A stretch of 15,534 nt of DNA. Origin: Tannerellaceae bacterium. Its GTDB lineage: Bacteria > Bacteroidota > Bacteroidia > Bacteroidales > Tannerellaceae. The notes beneath the pieces were generated by a model that ran no database searches, was not told the origin of the DNA, and saw nothing but the letters and a program-made list of their open reading frames with translations. A program made the position numbers and the translations under genes. Of the stretch, positions 1-7,000 are shown in pieces. Each line of letters begins with the position of its first letter. Position 1 is the stretch's first letter. The stretch spans positions 1 through 15,534 of the forward strand of contig JAISMW010000018.1 in the NCBI GenBank assembly GCA_031276545.1. The letters run 5' to 3'.

Positions 1-270
1 TGGGACGCGCCTCGCGAGAACGTCCTAAATCCTTCTTCTTCAATCTCATACTCTATTTCTTTTGATGCTGTTTCACGATAATCTGCCTGTTTGTTTTCAC
101 TTGGGATACCCCCATTAATTATATGCTGTAAAATTAACCACAATTCTGCATATCAACAAATAGTTGCGCTGCTGCTTTGTGCTTAATATTCATTATATCA
201 GGTAAAAAGACTTTATTCCTTAAGTAAATGACATTGATTCGTTATTCACTGTTCACTACTCTTTGAGGGG
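1..270. other. AT-rich intergenic stretch with a possible gene remnant
   Basis: No convincing complete gene lies here. The stretch is clearly more AT-rich than the coding DNA next to it. On the minus strand a 19-codon frame beginning ATG at 193 stops at 134. A different minus frame is open from 152 to the left edge and reads LILQHIINGG...PSENKQADYRE, followed by an acidic stretch ending EEEGFRTFSRG. The two frames join plausibly through a single frameshift near 134-152, so this could be a decayed or frameshifted gene leaving the window to the left. I do not recognise the family. A single CTTAAG hexamer lies at 219-224. Heptad-like repeats lie at 234-261, just downstream of the prmA stop. Confidence 0.35.
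234..261. repeat. heptad repeats downstream of prmA
   Basis: Four consecutive 7-mers ending in TC can be read: TTGATTC, GTTATTC, ACTGTTC, ACTACTC. They start about 10 nt beyond the prmA stop codon in the direction of transcription. The 17-mer TTCGTTATTCACTGTTC (238-254) recurs exactly at 9378-9394. Short heptad runs like this are, as I recall, scattered in intergenic DNA of Bacteroidales, but that is memory and not something the window proves. Confidence 0.5.
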
Positions 271-1128
271 TCAGGGTTCTTTCCGTACCCTTACGATAGC
301 CCAGTGATTTTTCTCCGAGGAGGAGAGGAACGTAAGGCCGTTGCGGCTGCATTCTTTTTGTATGGCGGGGATGTCTTCTGTGTAGAAACCGCTCAGCAGG
401 AGGATGGCTCCCGGTTTCATGCACAGGGCGTAATGGCGGACGTCGTCCAGCAGGATGTTGCGGTTGATGTTGGCAAAGACGGCGTCGAACGTTTCGGCGG
501 CGGGCAACTGCCCGGCTCCTCCCTGTATCACCCGGATGGCTTCCACACGGTTCAGGCGTATGTTTTCGAGCGCGTTGCGGCATGCCCATCCGTCGATGTC
601 TACGGCTACGGCGGAGGAAGCGCCTTTCATGACGGCCAGGATGGAGAGGACGGCCGTTCCGCATCCCATGTCGAGTACGGCCTTGCCCGACAGGTCGGAG
701 GCGAGGATGGCTTCCATCATCAGAGCGGTTGTTTCGTGGTGGCCGGTTCCGAAGGCCATCTTCGGATTGATGACGATATGGTACGTATAGCAGTCGGGGT
801 TTACTTCGTGAAAAGAGGCATGTACCATGCAGCGGTCGGCAATTACGATCGGCTGGAAGTAGTTCTTTTCCCATTCCTCGTTCCAGTCTTTGTCCTCCAT
901 CTCCGTTCGGGAGAAATGGATGGCGACGTCGTCCAGCGGGAATGAGCGGATTTTGCGGAGCAGCGCTTCCGGGTCGTGCAGCGCTTCCGGGATGTATCCT
1001 TTCAGTCCGTCTGCGGTTTCTGTAAATCCTTCAAATCCGGCTTCGCCCAGTTCGGACGCCCATACGGCGCTGATGATATCGGGGTCGACGTCGGATGTAT
1101 AGGTAAAGGTGTACTCGTACCAGGTCAT
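271..1128 (-). CDS. prmA: ribosomal protein L11 methyltransferase PrmA
   Basis: This 285-residue protein is an S-adenosylmethionine-dependent methyltransferase expected to trimethylate ribosomal protein L11 in the cytoplasm. Visible motifs are DWNEEWEKNY (81-90), the PrmA signature NPKMAFGTGHHETT (121-134), the SAM-binding glycine loop DMGCGTAVLSI (153-163), an acidic ribose-binding segment VDID (176-179), and ANINRNI (219-225), which replaces the usual NPPY-type motif in PrmA. The N-terminal 100 residues would be the L11-recognition domain. Length fits the family. The ATG at 1128 overlaps the stop of the upstream permease gene by 4 bp (ATGA), so translation is probably coupled and the start is well supported. 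It is the last gene of the minus-strand series. No hairpin-plus-T-tract terminator was seen behind it. Confidence 0.95.
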   Translation of the reverse strand: MTWYEYTFTYTSDVDPDIISAVWASELGEAGFEGFTETADGLKGYIPEALHDPEALLRKIRSFPLDDVAIHFSRTEMEDKDWNEEWEKNYFQPIVIADRCMVHASFHEVNPDCYTYHIVINPKMAFGTGHHETTALMMEAILASDLSGKAVLDMGCGTAVLSILAVMKGASSAVAVDIDGWACRNALENIRLNRVEAIRVIQGGAGQLPAAETFDAVFANINRNILLDDVRHYALCMKPGAILLLSGFYTEDIPAIQKECSRNGLTFLSSSEKNHWAIVRVRKEP

Positions 1129-2390
1129 TGTCCGACGGGTTTGTCTTTCAGGTTCAGGAAGGGGATGACCAGGAAGACGGGTATTCCGCTGAACAGTACC
1201 CAGACGAAAAACGACGGATAGCCGATCATCTCCTGTATCCAGCCCGAGGCCATGCCCGGAAGCATCATCCCCAGCGCCATGAATCCGGTGCAGATGGAGT
1301 AATGCGAAGTTTTGTACGCTCCGTCGGAAAAGAGCATCAGGTACATCGTATAGGCCGTGAAGCCGAAGCCGTATCCAAACTGTTCGAATCCTACGCAGGC
1401 ATTGATGACGAGCAGATTGTCGGGCTGGGCGCAGGCCATGTACAGATAGGCCAGGTTCGGGATAAACAGCGACAGGGCCATAGGCCACAGCCAGCGTTTG
1501 AGTCCGCCCGAACGGGCAATGGCGATTCCTCCCAGAATGCCGCCAAGCATCAGCGCCACTACGCCCACCGTTCCGTAGGCGACGCCTACCTCTGCCGTAG
1601 AGAGCGCCAGGCCGCCCTTTTCTCTTGCATCCAGCAGGAAGGGGGAGGCCAGCTTGACTAACTGCGATTCGCCCAGGCGGTAGCTGAGCATGAACAGGAG
1701 CGCCGGCGCCAGGCCTTTTTTGCGGAAGAAGTCCGCGAAGGTCTTCCCGAAATTCCGGAGAATGCTGCGGGCTGTGACTCCCGTGCGCGCCCTGTCTTCT
1801 TCCGGAAGGGGAAGAACGAAGCGGTGCCAGGCGGCGGCTGCGACAAAGATGCCGGCCAGTACGAAGAATATCATACTCCAGGCAAAAGGCACCCGTCCGG
1901 TGCGGGTTTCGAGGAAACCGGCCAGCATCACCAGCAATCCCTGTCCGGTGACCATCGCGATGCGGTAGAACGTATTGCGTATGCCGATAAAGAAGGCCTG
2001 CCGATCGGTGGAGAGCCCCAGCATGTAGAAGCCGTCGGCGGCTATGTCGTGCGTGGCGGAGCTGAAGGCCATCAGCCAGAAAAAGGCAAGCGAGGATTGC
2101 AGGAAAAAGCCGGTGGGAATCGTAAAGGCAATGCCTGCCATGCCGACGCCAATCAGCAGTTGCATGCTGCAGATCCACCAGCGTTTGGTCTTTATCAAAT
2201 CGACGAACGGACTCCAGAAGGGTTTGATGACCCAGGGCAGATACAGCCAACTGGTGTACAGGGCCAGGTCGGTATTGGAGATGTTCAGTCTCTTGTACAT
2301 GAGGGCGGAAATTGTCATCACCGCCACGTAGGGCAGTCCTTCCGCGAAGTAAAGGCTGGGAATCCAGCTCCAGGCAGTACGGTTTTTCAT
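1125..2390 (-). CDS. AmpG-like MFS permease
   Basis: This 421-residue membrane protein of the major facilitator superfamily has about twelve hydrophobic segments. It resembles the AmpG family, which imports anhydromuropeptides from the periplasm for cell-wall recycling. Supporting motifs are YFAEGLPY in the first membrane segment (14-21), LPWVIKPFWSPFVD between segments 2 and 3 (51-64), and SATHDIAADGF (111-121), the position of the TQDIxxDA motif of AmpG. A cytoplasmic loop rich in charged residues (about 195-230) separates the two six-helix halves. The start MKNRTAW at 2390 lies 2 bp after the nitrilase stop, and the 3' end overlaps prmA by 4 bp, so it is embedded in an operon. The substrate cannot be read from sequence. 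Muropeptide transport is the family-based guess, and another solute is possible. Confidence 0.85.
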   Translation of the reverse strand: MKNRTAWSWIPSLYFAEGLPYVAVMTISALMYKRLNISNTDLALYTSWLYLPWVIKPFWSPFVDLIKTKRWWICSMQLLIGVGMAGIAFTIPTGFFLQSSLAFFWLMAFSSATHDIAADGFYMLGLSTDRQAFFIGIRNTFYRIAMVTGQGLLVMLAGFLETRTGRVPFAWSMIFFVLAGIFVAAAAWHRFVLPLPEEDRARTGVTARSILRNFGKTFADFFRKKGLAPALLFMLSYRLGESQLVKLASPFLLDAREKGGLALSTAEVGVAYGTVGVVALMLGGILGGIAIARSGGLKRWLWPMALSLFIPNLAYLYMACAQPDNLLVINACVGFEQFGYGFGFTAYTMYLMLFSDGAYKTSHYSICTGFMALGMMLPGMASGWIQEMIGYPSFFVWVLFSGIPVFLVIPFLNLKDKPVGQ

Positions 2391-2392
2391 AT

Positions 2393-3175
2393 TTATCGGA
2401 GTATAAAAGTATCGGCGTCCATCCAGGCCGGGAAGCGTGTGCGCAGGCCTTTCAGCCGGCTTCTGGAGACGGTGCACGTACAGACGGCTTCCGCCTCCGT
2501 ACCGGCATCCGCCAGGATCTCTCCCTTGGGAGAAATAATGACCGAACGGCCTCCGTATCCGTGTCCTTTCCCGTCTGTTCCGGTGCGGTTCACGGCACAT
2601 ACGTAGGCCAGGTTCTCGACAGCCCGTGCCGGGAGCAACGCTTGCCAGGCTCCGATCCGGGTTTCGGGCCAGTTGGCCACGTAAATCAGCAGGTCGTAGG
2701 CATTGTGCACATTGCGGCTCCAGACGGGGAAACGCAGGTCGTAGCATATCTGCAGGCAGATGTTCCAGCCCAGATAGTGCACGAGGGTCTGCTGGGAGCC
2801 GGGCGTGAAGTAATTGTTTTCGCCTGCCATGGAGAAGAGATGGCGCTTGTCGTAGTAGGCGACGTCGCCTTCGGGTGTGACGAAGAAGGCGCGGTTGTAA
2901 TACCGGTCTTCCTCCTCGGCGATGAAACTGCCTGCTATGGCCATTCGGTATTCCTTGGCCCAGGCTTTGAGGGTGGCGACGGTTGTTCCGTCGGCTGTAT
3001 CGGCCAGGGCTTCTACATTCATGGAGAAGCCTGTCGTAAACATTTCCGGAAGCACTGCCAGATGGGTCTTTCCGCTTGCACGGCGAAGCAGGCGGCCGAA
3101 GCGGGAGAGGTTCTCCTCCCTGTTTTCCCATACGATGGGCGCCTGGATCATCGTGATATGCAAGGTATCTGTCAT
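2393..3175 (-). CDS. nitrilase-superfamily amidohydrolase (omega-amidase type)
   Basis: This 260-residue enzyme carries the complete carbon-nitrogen hydrolase triad: Glu44 in LPEMFTTGF, Lys110 in YYDKRHLF and Cys144 in LQICYDLRFP. The pattern around the triad (PEMFTTGFS, KRHLFSMAGE, CYDLRFPVWSRN) is that of the YafV/Nit2 branch. These cytosolic omega-amidases hydrolyse alpha-ketoglutaramate and alpha-ketosuccinamate, a metabolite-repair role tied to glutamine transamination. Length matches the family. The start MTDTLHITMIQAP at 3175 is favoured, with Met9 as an alternative. It lies 21 bp after the acyltransferase stop and 2 bp before the permease start, so it belongs to the minus-strand operon. 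Confidence 0.9.
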   Translation of the reverse strand: MTDTLHITMIQAPIVWENREENLSRFGRLLRRASGKTHLAVLPEMFTTGFSMNVEALADTADGTTVATLKAWAKEYRMAIAGSFIAEEEDRYYNRAFFVTPEGDVAYYDKRHLFSMAGENNYFTPGSQQTLVHYLGWNICLQICYDLRFPVWSRNVHNAYDLLIYVANWPETRIGAWQALLPARAVENLAYVCAVNRTGTDGKGHGYGGRSVIISPKGEILADAGTEAEAVCTCTVSRSRLKGLRTRFPAWMDADTFILR

Positions 3176-3196
3176 AAGGTATTTGTTTTTGCGGGA

Positions 3197-3745
3197 TTAC
3201 ATATTGCCGGCAAAGTTTCCCGGATGCCGCGCCGTGACTCCGCGGTAATGGGCTTTGATGGCGTTGATGTCGGCGTCGGCATTGCCCGTGGGATAGAAAA
3301 CCGCCTTTACGCCCGCTTCTTTCTTCAGATAATCAATATAGGCGAGCAGGATGGGTACATTGGCCTTCATGGCGATATAGTAGAAGCCCCGCTTCCATTC
3401 TTCCGCCATCTTGCGTGTTCCTTCGGGCGTGACGGCCAGATGGAAGGTCTGATGTCTGGAGAGTTCTTTGGCCATCTGGTCGGTGACGGAGGCATTTTTG
3501 CTCCTGTCGACCGGTATTCCTCCCATCCACCGGAAGAACAGGCTCAGGGGGAAAACGAACCATTCCTTTTTGATTAGGAAATGCGCCTGACGTCCGATGG
3601 ACGTATACAGCAGTTTTCCTATCACAAGATCCCAGTTGCTGGTGTGCGGCGCTACGCATATCACGCATTTCGGCACATACTCGCCCATGGGTCCTTTTCT
3701 CCATCCCGCCAAGCGGAGCATCCATTTACTTATTGTTTTTCGCAT
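3197..3745 (-). CDS. 1-acyl-glycerol-3-phosphate acyltransferase-like protein
   Basis: This is a short (182 residues) PlsC-type acyltransferase. Counting from a TTG codon 9 nt upstream of the chosen ATG, the HX4D catalytic motif is HTSNWD (37-42), GGIPVDR (78-84) is motif II/III, and PEGTRK (110-115) is the EGTR phosphate-binding motif. Subtract 3 for the ATG start. It lacks an obvious long membrane helix and is shorter than canonical PlsC (about 240 residues), resembling the small lysophospholipid-acyltransferase-like proteins of Bacteroidota. The ATG at 3745 (MRKTISKWML) was chosen over the TTG at 3754. It follows rluA by 46 bp, with a promoter-like motif in that gap. The acyl donor and acceptor are unknown. 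A membrane-lipid role is inferred from the family and from the nearby ketosynthase and reductase genes. Confidence 0.87.
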   Translation of the reverse strand: MRKTISKWMLRLAGWRKGPMGEYVPKCVICVAPHTSNWDLVIGKLLYTSIGRQAHFLIKKEWFVFPLSLFFRWMGGIPVDRSKNASVTDQMAKELSRHQTFHLAVTPEGTRKMAEEWKRGFYYIAMKANVPILLAYIDYLKKEAGVKAVFYPTGNADADINAIKAHYRGVTARHPGNFAGNM

Positions 3746-3777
3746 ACGATTCAATGTTTGAACGATTTATTTGGCGG

Positions 3778-3785
3778 CAAAGATA
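3778..3785 (-). promoter_or_regulatory. candidate Bacteroides-type -7 element for the acyltransferase gene
   Basis: The minus strand reads TATCTTTG here, a perfect match to the Bacteroides -7 consensus TAnnTTTG. It sits in the 46-bp gap between rluA and the acyltransferase gene, about 32 bp before the ATG. No TTTG is found at the expected -33 distance, so the match is half a promoter. It could let the distal four genes be expressed apart from the tetR-controlled upstream part. Confidence 0.35.
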
Positions 3786-3791
3786 GGTGAT

Positions 3792-4466
3792 TTATTTTTT
3801 CGGCGCTACGGAGAAGATCCGGAAGGCCGGCGGCGGCGGGGCTACGATCTTTACGGTTTCTTTCGAGACGGGATGAATAAATTCCACACTGCGGGCGTGC
3901 AGGCAGATGCCGCCGTCGGGGTTGGAGCGCTCGGCTCCATACTTCAGATCTCCTTTGACGGGGCAGCCTATGGCAGACAGTTGTGCGCGTATCTGGTGGT
4001 GGCGGCCGGTTTTCAACTGAATTTCCAGGAGACAGTAATGCTCCGATCGGGCGGTCAGCGTGTAGTGCAGGACGGCTTGTTTGCAGTGGGGGCGCTCCTC
4101 GGCGTACGCATAGCTTTTGTTTTGCGATTCGTTCCGGACGAGCCAGTGAATCAGTTCGCCGCTGTCGTCGGGAGGGGGATTTTTGACCATGGCCCAATAG
4201 GTTTTTTTTACTTTGCCGAGGCGAAACATTTCGTTCAGGCGGGAAAGGGCTTTTGAGGTTTTGGCAAACAGGAGGACTCCGCTGACCGGACGATCGAGGC
4301 GGTGGGCTACGCCTACAAATACGTTGCCCGGCTTTTGATACTTCTCTTTCAGATACTCTTTGAGCGATTCCGAAAGAGGAGTATCACCGGTTTTATCTCC
4401 CTGTACAATCTGTCCGCAGGCTTTATTGAGGGCGAGGATATGATTGTCTTCGTAGATAATGTCCAT
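3792..4466 (-). CDS. RluA-family RNA pseudouridine synthase
   Basis: This 224-residue protein is a pseudouridine synthase of the RluA/TruC group. It isomerises uridine in rRNA or tRNA. The catalytic motif is HRLDRPVSG (55-63) with Asp58 as the nucleophile. LEIQLKTGRHHQIRAQL (147-163) is the second family signature, and DLKYGA (173-178) is also typical. There is no N-terminal S4 domain, which sets it apart from RluC, RluD and RluB types. The N-terminal MDIIYEDNHILALNKACGQ is the normal family beginning, which fixes the start at 4466, 5 bp after the fabG stop. The exact target site cannot be told from the sequence. Confidence 0.92.
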   Translation of the reverse strand: MDIIYEDNHILALNKACGQIVQGDKTGDTPLSESLKEYLKEKYQKPGNVFVGVAHRLDRPVSGVLLFAKTSKALSRLNEMFRLGKVKKTYWAMVKNPPPDDSGELIHWLVRNESQNKSYAYAEERPHCKQAVLHYTLTARSEHYCLLEIQLKTGRHHQIRAQLSAIGCPVKGDLKYGAERSNPDGGICLHARSVEFIHPVSKETVKIVAPPPPAFRIFSVAPKK

Positions 4467-4471
4467 ATCGG

Positions 4472-5218
4472 TCAGGTGTTCATTCCGCCGCAGCAGTGGA
4501 TGGTCTGCCCTGTGACGTAGGACGAGAGATCGGAAGCGAGGAAGGTGGCCACGTTGGCTACATCCTCCGGCGTACCGCCCCGTCGGAGGGGAATTTGCCG
4601 TGCCCATTCGGCTCTTACTTCTTCCGAAAGGGCTGCCGTCATGTCTGTAATGATAAAGCCCGGCGCTATGGCATTGGCGCGGACGCCTCTTGAGCCCAGT
4701 TCCTTTGCGATACTTTTGGCCAGGGCGATCATGCCGGCTTTCGAGGCCGAATAGTTTGCCTGTCCGGCATTGCCGGAGACGCCTACCACGGAGGCCATGT
4801 TGATGATGCTTCCGCCTTTCTGCTTCATCATCACCGGGGTGACGGCATGGATGAAATTGAAGGCCGACTTCAGGTTGACGTTGATCACCGTATCCCATTG
4901 CTGTTCGGTCATGCGCATCATCAGTCCGTCGCGGGTGATGCCGGCATTGTTTACGAGGATGTCGATGCGTCCGAAGTCTTTTACGATTTCTGCCACCACC
5001 TTGTGCGCTTCTTCAAAGTCGGCTGCATTGGAGGCATATCCTTTTCCTTTTACTCCCAGGGCTTCGATTTCCTTTTGGGTGGCTATCCCCGTTTCGTCGA
5101 TGGCCAGATCGGTGAATACTACGTCGGCTCCTTCCGAAGCGAACTTTAGGGCTATCGCTTTTCCGATACCGCGTGCGGCGCCCGTTACGAGCGCTACTTT
5201 TCCTTTTAATAATGTCAT
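4472..5218 (-). CDS. fabG: 3-oxoacyl-ACP reductase FabG-type short-chain dehydrogenase
   Basis: This 248-residue classical short-chain dehydrogenase reduces 3-oxoacyl-ACP with NADPH in the elongation cycle. The cofactor motif TGAARGIG is at 12-19 and NNAG at 90-93. The catalytic tetrad is Asn115, Ser143, Tyr156 and Lys160 (YSASK, 156-160). The C-terminal IPLRRGGTPEDVANVATFLAS and YVTGQTIHCCGGM are FabG-like; the last replaces the usual VDGGM with CCGGM, a mild oddity. It starts 33 bp after the ketosynthase stop and ends 5 bp before rluA. Its place behind a TetR gene and a KAS III-like gene suggests it may be a pathway-specific reductase and not necessarily the essential housekeeping FabG. Confidence 0.9.
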   Translation of the reverse strand: MTLLKGKVALVTGAARGIGKAIALKFASEGADVVFTDLAIDETGIATQKEIEALGVKGKGYASNAADFEEAHKVVAEIVKDFGRIDILVNNAGITRDGLMMRMTEQQWDTVINVNLKSAFNFIHAVTPVMMKQKGGSIINMASVVGVSGNAGQANYSASKAGMIALAKSIAKELGSRGVRANAIAPGFIITDMTAALSEEVRAEWARQIPLRRGGTPEDVANVATFLASDLSSYVTGQTIHCCGGMNT

Positions 5219-5251
5219 ACTGTAAAATAATTTAATGAATTGTCTGAAATA

Positions 5252-6196
5252 TTAGTATTTGATCAGGCAGGCGCCGGCAGAGTATCCCCCTCCGAAGACG
5301 GTGACGCCCAGCAAATCGTCTTTCCTGAACAGATGTTCGTTTTGTGCATAGACCAGCGCCGAACTGACCGAGCCGGTATTGCCTGTCTCTTCGATGTTGT
5401 GAAGGAATTTCTCTTCCGGCAAGTCGAGCTGTTTCGCTATATTCGTCAGTATACGCATATTGGCCTGATGGCCGATAAAGTACGTCAACTGTCCGAGCGT
5501 ATATCCATTCTTCTCCAGCAGATAAAGGATGTTCCGGGGCATATAGGTGCAGGCCTGCATAAAGACGTCTCTCCCCTCCCGCATCAGGATTCCTCCGTCC
5601 TGAGGGCGGAGATTGACGGCTTCCGTGCTTTTTCCTATATGTCCGAGGCCTTCGGTATGGATATCGATCACCTGCGAATCGGCCTCCTGTACGCGTTCTT
5701 TCGAGACGAAAAAAGCGGCTGCCGCATCGCCCCACAAATGTCCGGTCTGCGGATCGGATTCGTTGCTGTAGGCCGAATTTTTGTCGGCCGGCAGGATAAG
5801 GGCTTTCGAGGCTTTCCCCATGGCGAAATAGCCTTCGGCTATCTCCAGCGCGTTCACAAAGGAAGAGCAGGCGGATGAGATATGGAATGCTTTTGCGCGG
5901 CGAACGCCGTATTCCCGCTGGACTTCGTGCGCGGCGGTGGCCACGGTGTCGTAGGGCGAATAGGAGGCCGATATGATGAGGTCGGTTTCCGCAATGCTGT
6001 AAGGCAGCCGGGGCAGGGCATGGCGGACAGCCTGCAGACTCATTGTGCTGATATTTTCTTCGGGTTTGGCTTTGGCGCGCGTAATAATTCCGGTACGCTG
6101 TTCGATCCACTCGGCGGTCAATCCGTTCACTTCTAAAAAGTAATCATTATGCACCCGCTCTTCGGGGACATAATATCCTGTTGCGTTAATGAACAT
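5252..6196 (-). CDS. beta-ketoacyl-ACP synthase III-like ketosynthase
   Basis: This 314-residue thiolase-fold condensing enzyme has the full KAS III triad: Cys110 in HISSACSSF, His243 in IGHQANMRI and Asn273 in ETGNTGSVSS. The start MFINATGYYVPEERVHNDYF and the EWIEQRTGI segment (29-37) are typical FabH N-terminal features, and the C-terminal GGGYSAGACLIKY is the usual end. Members condense acyl-CoA with malonyl-ACP to begin fatty-acid or polyketide synthesis. The sequence is not close enough to the textbook FabH pattern to assert the housekeeping role; a specialised ketosynthase is equally possible. The ATG at 6196 lies inside the 3' end of the tetR gene (11-bp overlap), which implies translational coupling. 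FabG follows 33 bp later. Confidence 0.9.
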   Translation of the reverse strand: MFINATGYYVPEERVHNDYFLEVNGLTAEWIEQRTGIITRAKAKPEENISTMSLQAVRHALPRLPYSIAETDLIISASYSPYDTVATAAHEVQREYGVRRAKAFHISSACSSFVNALEIAEGYFAMGKASKALILPADKNSAYSNESDPQTGHLWGDAAAAFFVSKERVQEADSQVIDIHTEGLGHIGKSTEAVNLRPQDGGILMREGRDVFMQACTYMPRNILYLLEKNGYTLGQLTYFIGHQANMRILTNIAKQLDLPEEKFLHNIEETGNTGSVSSALVYAQNEHLFRKDDLLGVTVFGGGYSAGACLIKY

Positions 6197-6800
6197 CCCT
6201 GTTTTCCTGCTTAATTTTTATTCCGTGGAATATCAGAGTCATCACGCTGTCTTTTTGTTTTATCTTCCGGGTGACGGAATCTCCCATCAGTCCCCTTATG
6301 TAGGGAACCTCCAGGCCTTTCAGGGCATGATGAAGCACCAGCGCCGCGGTATCTGCGTCGGGCACATCGAAGACGCCTTCCTTTACTCCGTCGCGGAGGA
6401 TTCGCCGGATCAGTTCTGTTTCGCGGATGTCGAAGCCTTTCCTTACTTTTTCCACCCGCCAGATATCGCGGAAGAAGTTGGCGCGCAGGGTTCCGTTGCG
6501 AAATACCAGCGCTTTGATGGCGTCCAGACGGGTGTAGACAAAGGTCATCAGCTTTTCGTCGGCCGGGAGTTCCTTGGCGGCCACTTCAAAGAGCATATTG
6601 TAGAGCTTGCCCACTTCGGTTTCCACTACCGCCTGATAGATATCGTTTTTGTTTTTGAAGTATGTGTACAGCGTGCGGCGTCCTTTCTGCGAAGCTTGCG
6701 CAATGTCGTTCATGGTGGTATTGTCGACGCCCATGCGGGCAAATAGTTGACGGGCGACATCCACCAGCATATCACGTGTCTTGGAGACGGTTATTGTCAT
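6186..6800 (-). CDS. TetR/AcrR-family transcriptional regulator
   Basis: This 204-residue repressor-type protein has an N-terminal TetR helix-turn-helix: LFARMGVDNTTMNDIAQASQ, then GRRTLYTYFKNKNDIYQAVV (about 19-59). The remaining 145 residues form a divergent helical ligand-binding domain. The start at 6800 (MTITVSKTRDML) is preferred, and Met11 is an alternative. Its stop codon lies inside the ketosynthase gene, so regulator and ketosynthase are coupled. A 23-bp near-palindrome lies 8 bp upstream of the start, the right place and shape for an autoregulatory operator. The neighbours suggest it senses an acyl-CoA or lipid-related ligand, which is inference. TetR-like regulators of the FadR/FabR kind set a precedent. 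Confidence 0.92.
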   Translation of the reverse strand: MTITVSKTRDMLVDVARQLFARMGVDNTTMNDIAQASQKGRRTLYTYFKNKNDIYQAVVETEVGKLYNMLFEVAAKELPADEKLMTFVYTRLDAIKALVFRNGTLRANFFRDIWRVEKVRKGFDIRETELIRRILRDGVKEGVFDVPDADTAALVLHHALKGLEVPYIRGLMGDSVTRKIKQKDSVMTLIFHGIKIKQENRDVH

Positions 6801-6807
6801 TGTAATT

Positions 6808-6830
6808 GCACATTTTAATTGAAATTGTGC
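6808..6830. promoter_or_regulatory. candidate TetR operator (imperfect palindrome)
   Basis: Arms GCACATTTTAA and TGAAATTGTGC are inverted around one central T and match at 9 of 11 positions. The site lies 8 bp upstream of the tetR start, between a -7-like motif and the coding region. Size and location fit autorepression by a dimeric TetR protein. No binding evidence exists here. Confidence 0.45.
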
Positions 6831-6831
6831 G

Positions 6832-6862
6832 CAAAGTACTTAAAAAAGATTCTATATTGCAA
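6832..6862 (-). promoter_or_regulatory. weak candidate promoter for the tetR operon
   Basis: On the minus strand TACTTTG (6838-6832) is one base short of the Bacteroides -7 consensus TAnnTTTG. A TTG at 6862-6860 lies 21 bp upstream as a poor -33 match. The operator candidate follows directly downstream, which is the only reason to give this weak motif any weight. Confidence 0.25.
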
Positions 6863-6880
6863 GCGGATTTTCCAAAAAAC

Positions 6881-6924
6881 GTGCCGGAGGCCTGCGACGC
6901 CTGACAAGTGCAGGCCTGCGGCAC
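6881..6924 (-). terminator. long hairpin followed by a T tract on the minus strand
   Basis: Arms GTGCCGGAGGCCTGC (6881-6895) and GCAGGCCTGCGGCAC (6910-6924) pair at 14 of 15 positions around a 14-nt loop. On the minus strand the stem is followed by G and then six T (6880-6874), the layout of a Rho-independent terminator. On the plus strand no T tract follows. Its place between divergent genes is odd for a terminator. It may instead shield tetR from read-through, be an attenuator, or be a palindromic repeat element. Confidence 0.5.
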
Positions 6925-6963
6925 ATTGAGGCCGGAGGAAGACAGGCAAACCGGATTTTTGGG

Positions 6964-6971
6964 TATTTTTG
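6964..6971 (+). promoter_or_regulatory. candidate -7 promoter element of nnr
   Basis: TATTTTTG matches the Bacteroides -7 consensus TAnnTTTG exactly and lies 29 bp before the nnr ATG. No TTTG is present at the expected -33 position, so recognition would rest mainly on this element. Confidence 0.45.
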
Positions 6972-7000
6972 CAAACAAATCATCTCAAACAACAGCAGTC

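Noticed and set aside
2312..3577. Plus-strand frame of 421 codons opposite the nitrilase and acyltransferase genes
   Set aside because: It is antisense to genes with complete catalytic motifs, and the translated product has no family features.
3746..3754. TTG start for the acyltransferase
   Set aside because: An in-frame ATG lies 9 nt downstream and keeps all motifs; nothing favours the rarer start codon.
6908..7000. 31-residue N-terminal extension of the nnr product
   Set aside because: The extension would translate part of the long hairpin and the promoter-like TATTTTTG, and the family normally begins at the MIQIFTTDKV position.
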